Shown here in pieces: positions 6,133-6,194 of a DNA stretch of 6,194 nt. The stretch's first letter is position 1. Each line of letters opens with the position of its first letter. Below the pieces are notes generated by a model. It saw nothing but the letters and a program-made list of their open reading frames with translations, had not been told where the DNA came from and made no database searches. The position numbers and the translations under genes are program-made. Source of the DNA: an uncultured Clostridia bacterium (lineage in GTDB: Bacteria; Bacillota; Clostridia; Lachnospirales; Lachnospiraceae). The DNA lies in the NCBI GenBank assembly GCA_947178015.1, contig CAMWWW010000146.1, forward strand, positions 1 through 6,194. The letters run 5' to 3'.

Positions 6133-6175
6133 TAAAAGTTACTTGTATAATCATGTTCGAGAAAGGTCCGCGCAG
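6120..6175 (+). repeat. Right arm of a 56-bp inverted repeat
   Basis: This stretch, from GTATAG to GGTCCGCGCAG, matches the reverse complement of 94-149 at 44 of 56 positions without gaps. It includes TATAAT (6146-6151), which resembles a -10 box facing outward, but no convincing -35 lies 16-18 bases upstream. Beyond 6175 the two flanks no longer match. The remaining bases to 6194 hold nothing recognisable. Confidence 0.6.
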
Positions 6176-6194
6176 AGAATCGCCTATAGTCCTC

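Overview
The window looks like Firmicutes chromosome, most likely a gut clostridium of the Lachnospiraceae/Erysipelotrichaceae type. The reasons are strong AGGAGG-like ribosome binding sites, moderate-to-low GC, sigma-A type promoters, and BlaI/M56 proteins with long non-penicillin-binding outer domains as found in those groups. This is an inference from style, not a taxonomic identification.

Layout: positions 1-186 hold no gene. The first ~90 bases are oddly G/T-rich with an 11-base T run, followed by one arm of a 56-base inverted repeat (94-149). A minus-strand stand-alone cyclodeaminase/cyclohydrolase (FchA-like folate enzyme) lies at 187-813. Upstream of it, on the same strand, is a very large M56 (BlaR1/MecR1-type) membrane metallopeptidase at 913-3534, with a ~530-residue outer domain that contains an internal duplication. 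A 286-base divergent regulatory region (3535-3820) follows. On the plus strand come a BlaI/MecI-family repressor with a TTG start (3821-4198) and, overlapping it by 8 bases, a second M56 peptidase (4191-6050). The other arm of the inverted repeat is at 6120-6175.

Working model: the BlaI-type protein represses, and the membrane M56 proteins sense an outside signal and relieve repression by proteolysis, as in bla/mec systems. Neither M56 protein shows a recognisable penicillin-binding sensor domain, so the signal is probably not a beta-lactam bound in the classical way. A perfect 14-bp palindrome with the same arms as the mec operator sits at the promoter of the divergent M56 gene. A related dyad covers the -10 box of the folate enzyme gene. 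Together these suggest one repressor serving two sensors and possibly a folate enzyme. The gene families are secure; the regulatory wiring is inferred from sequence alone.
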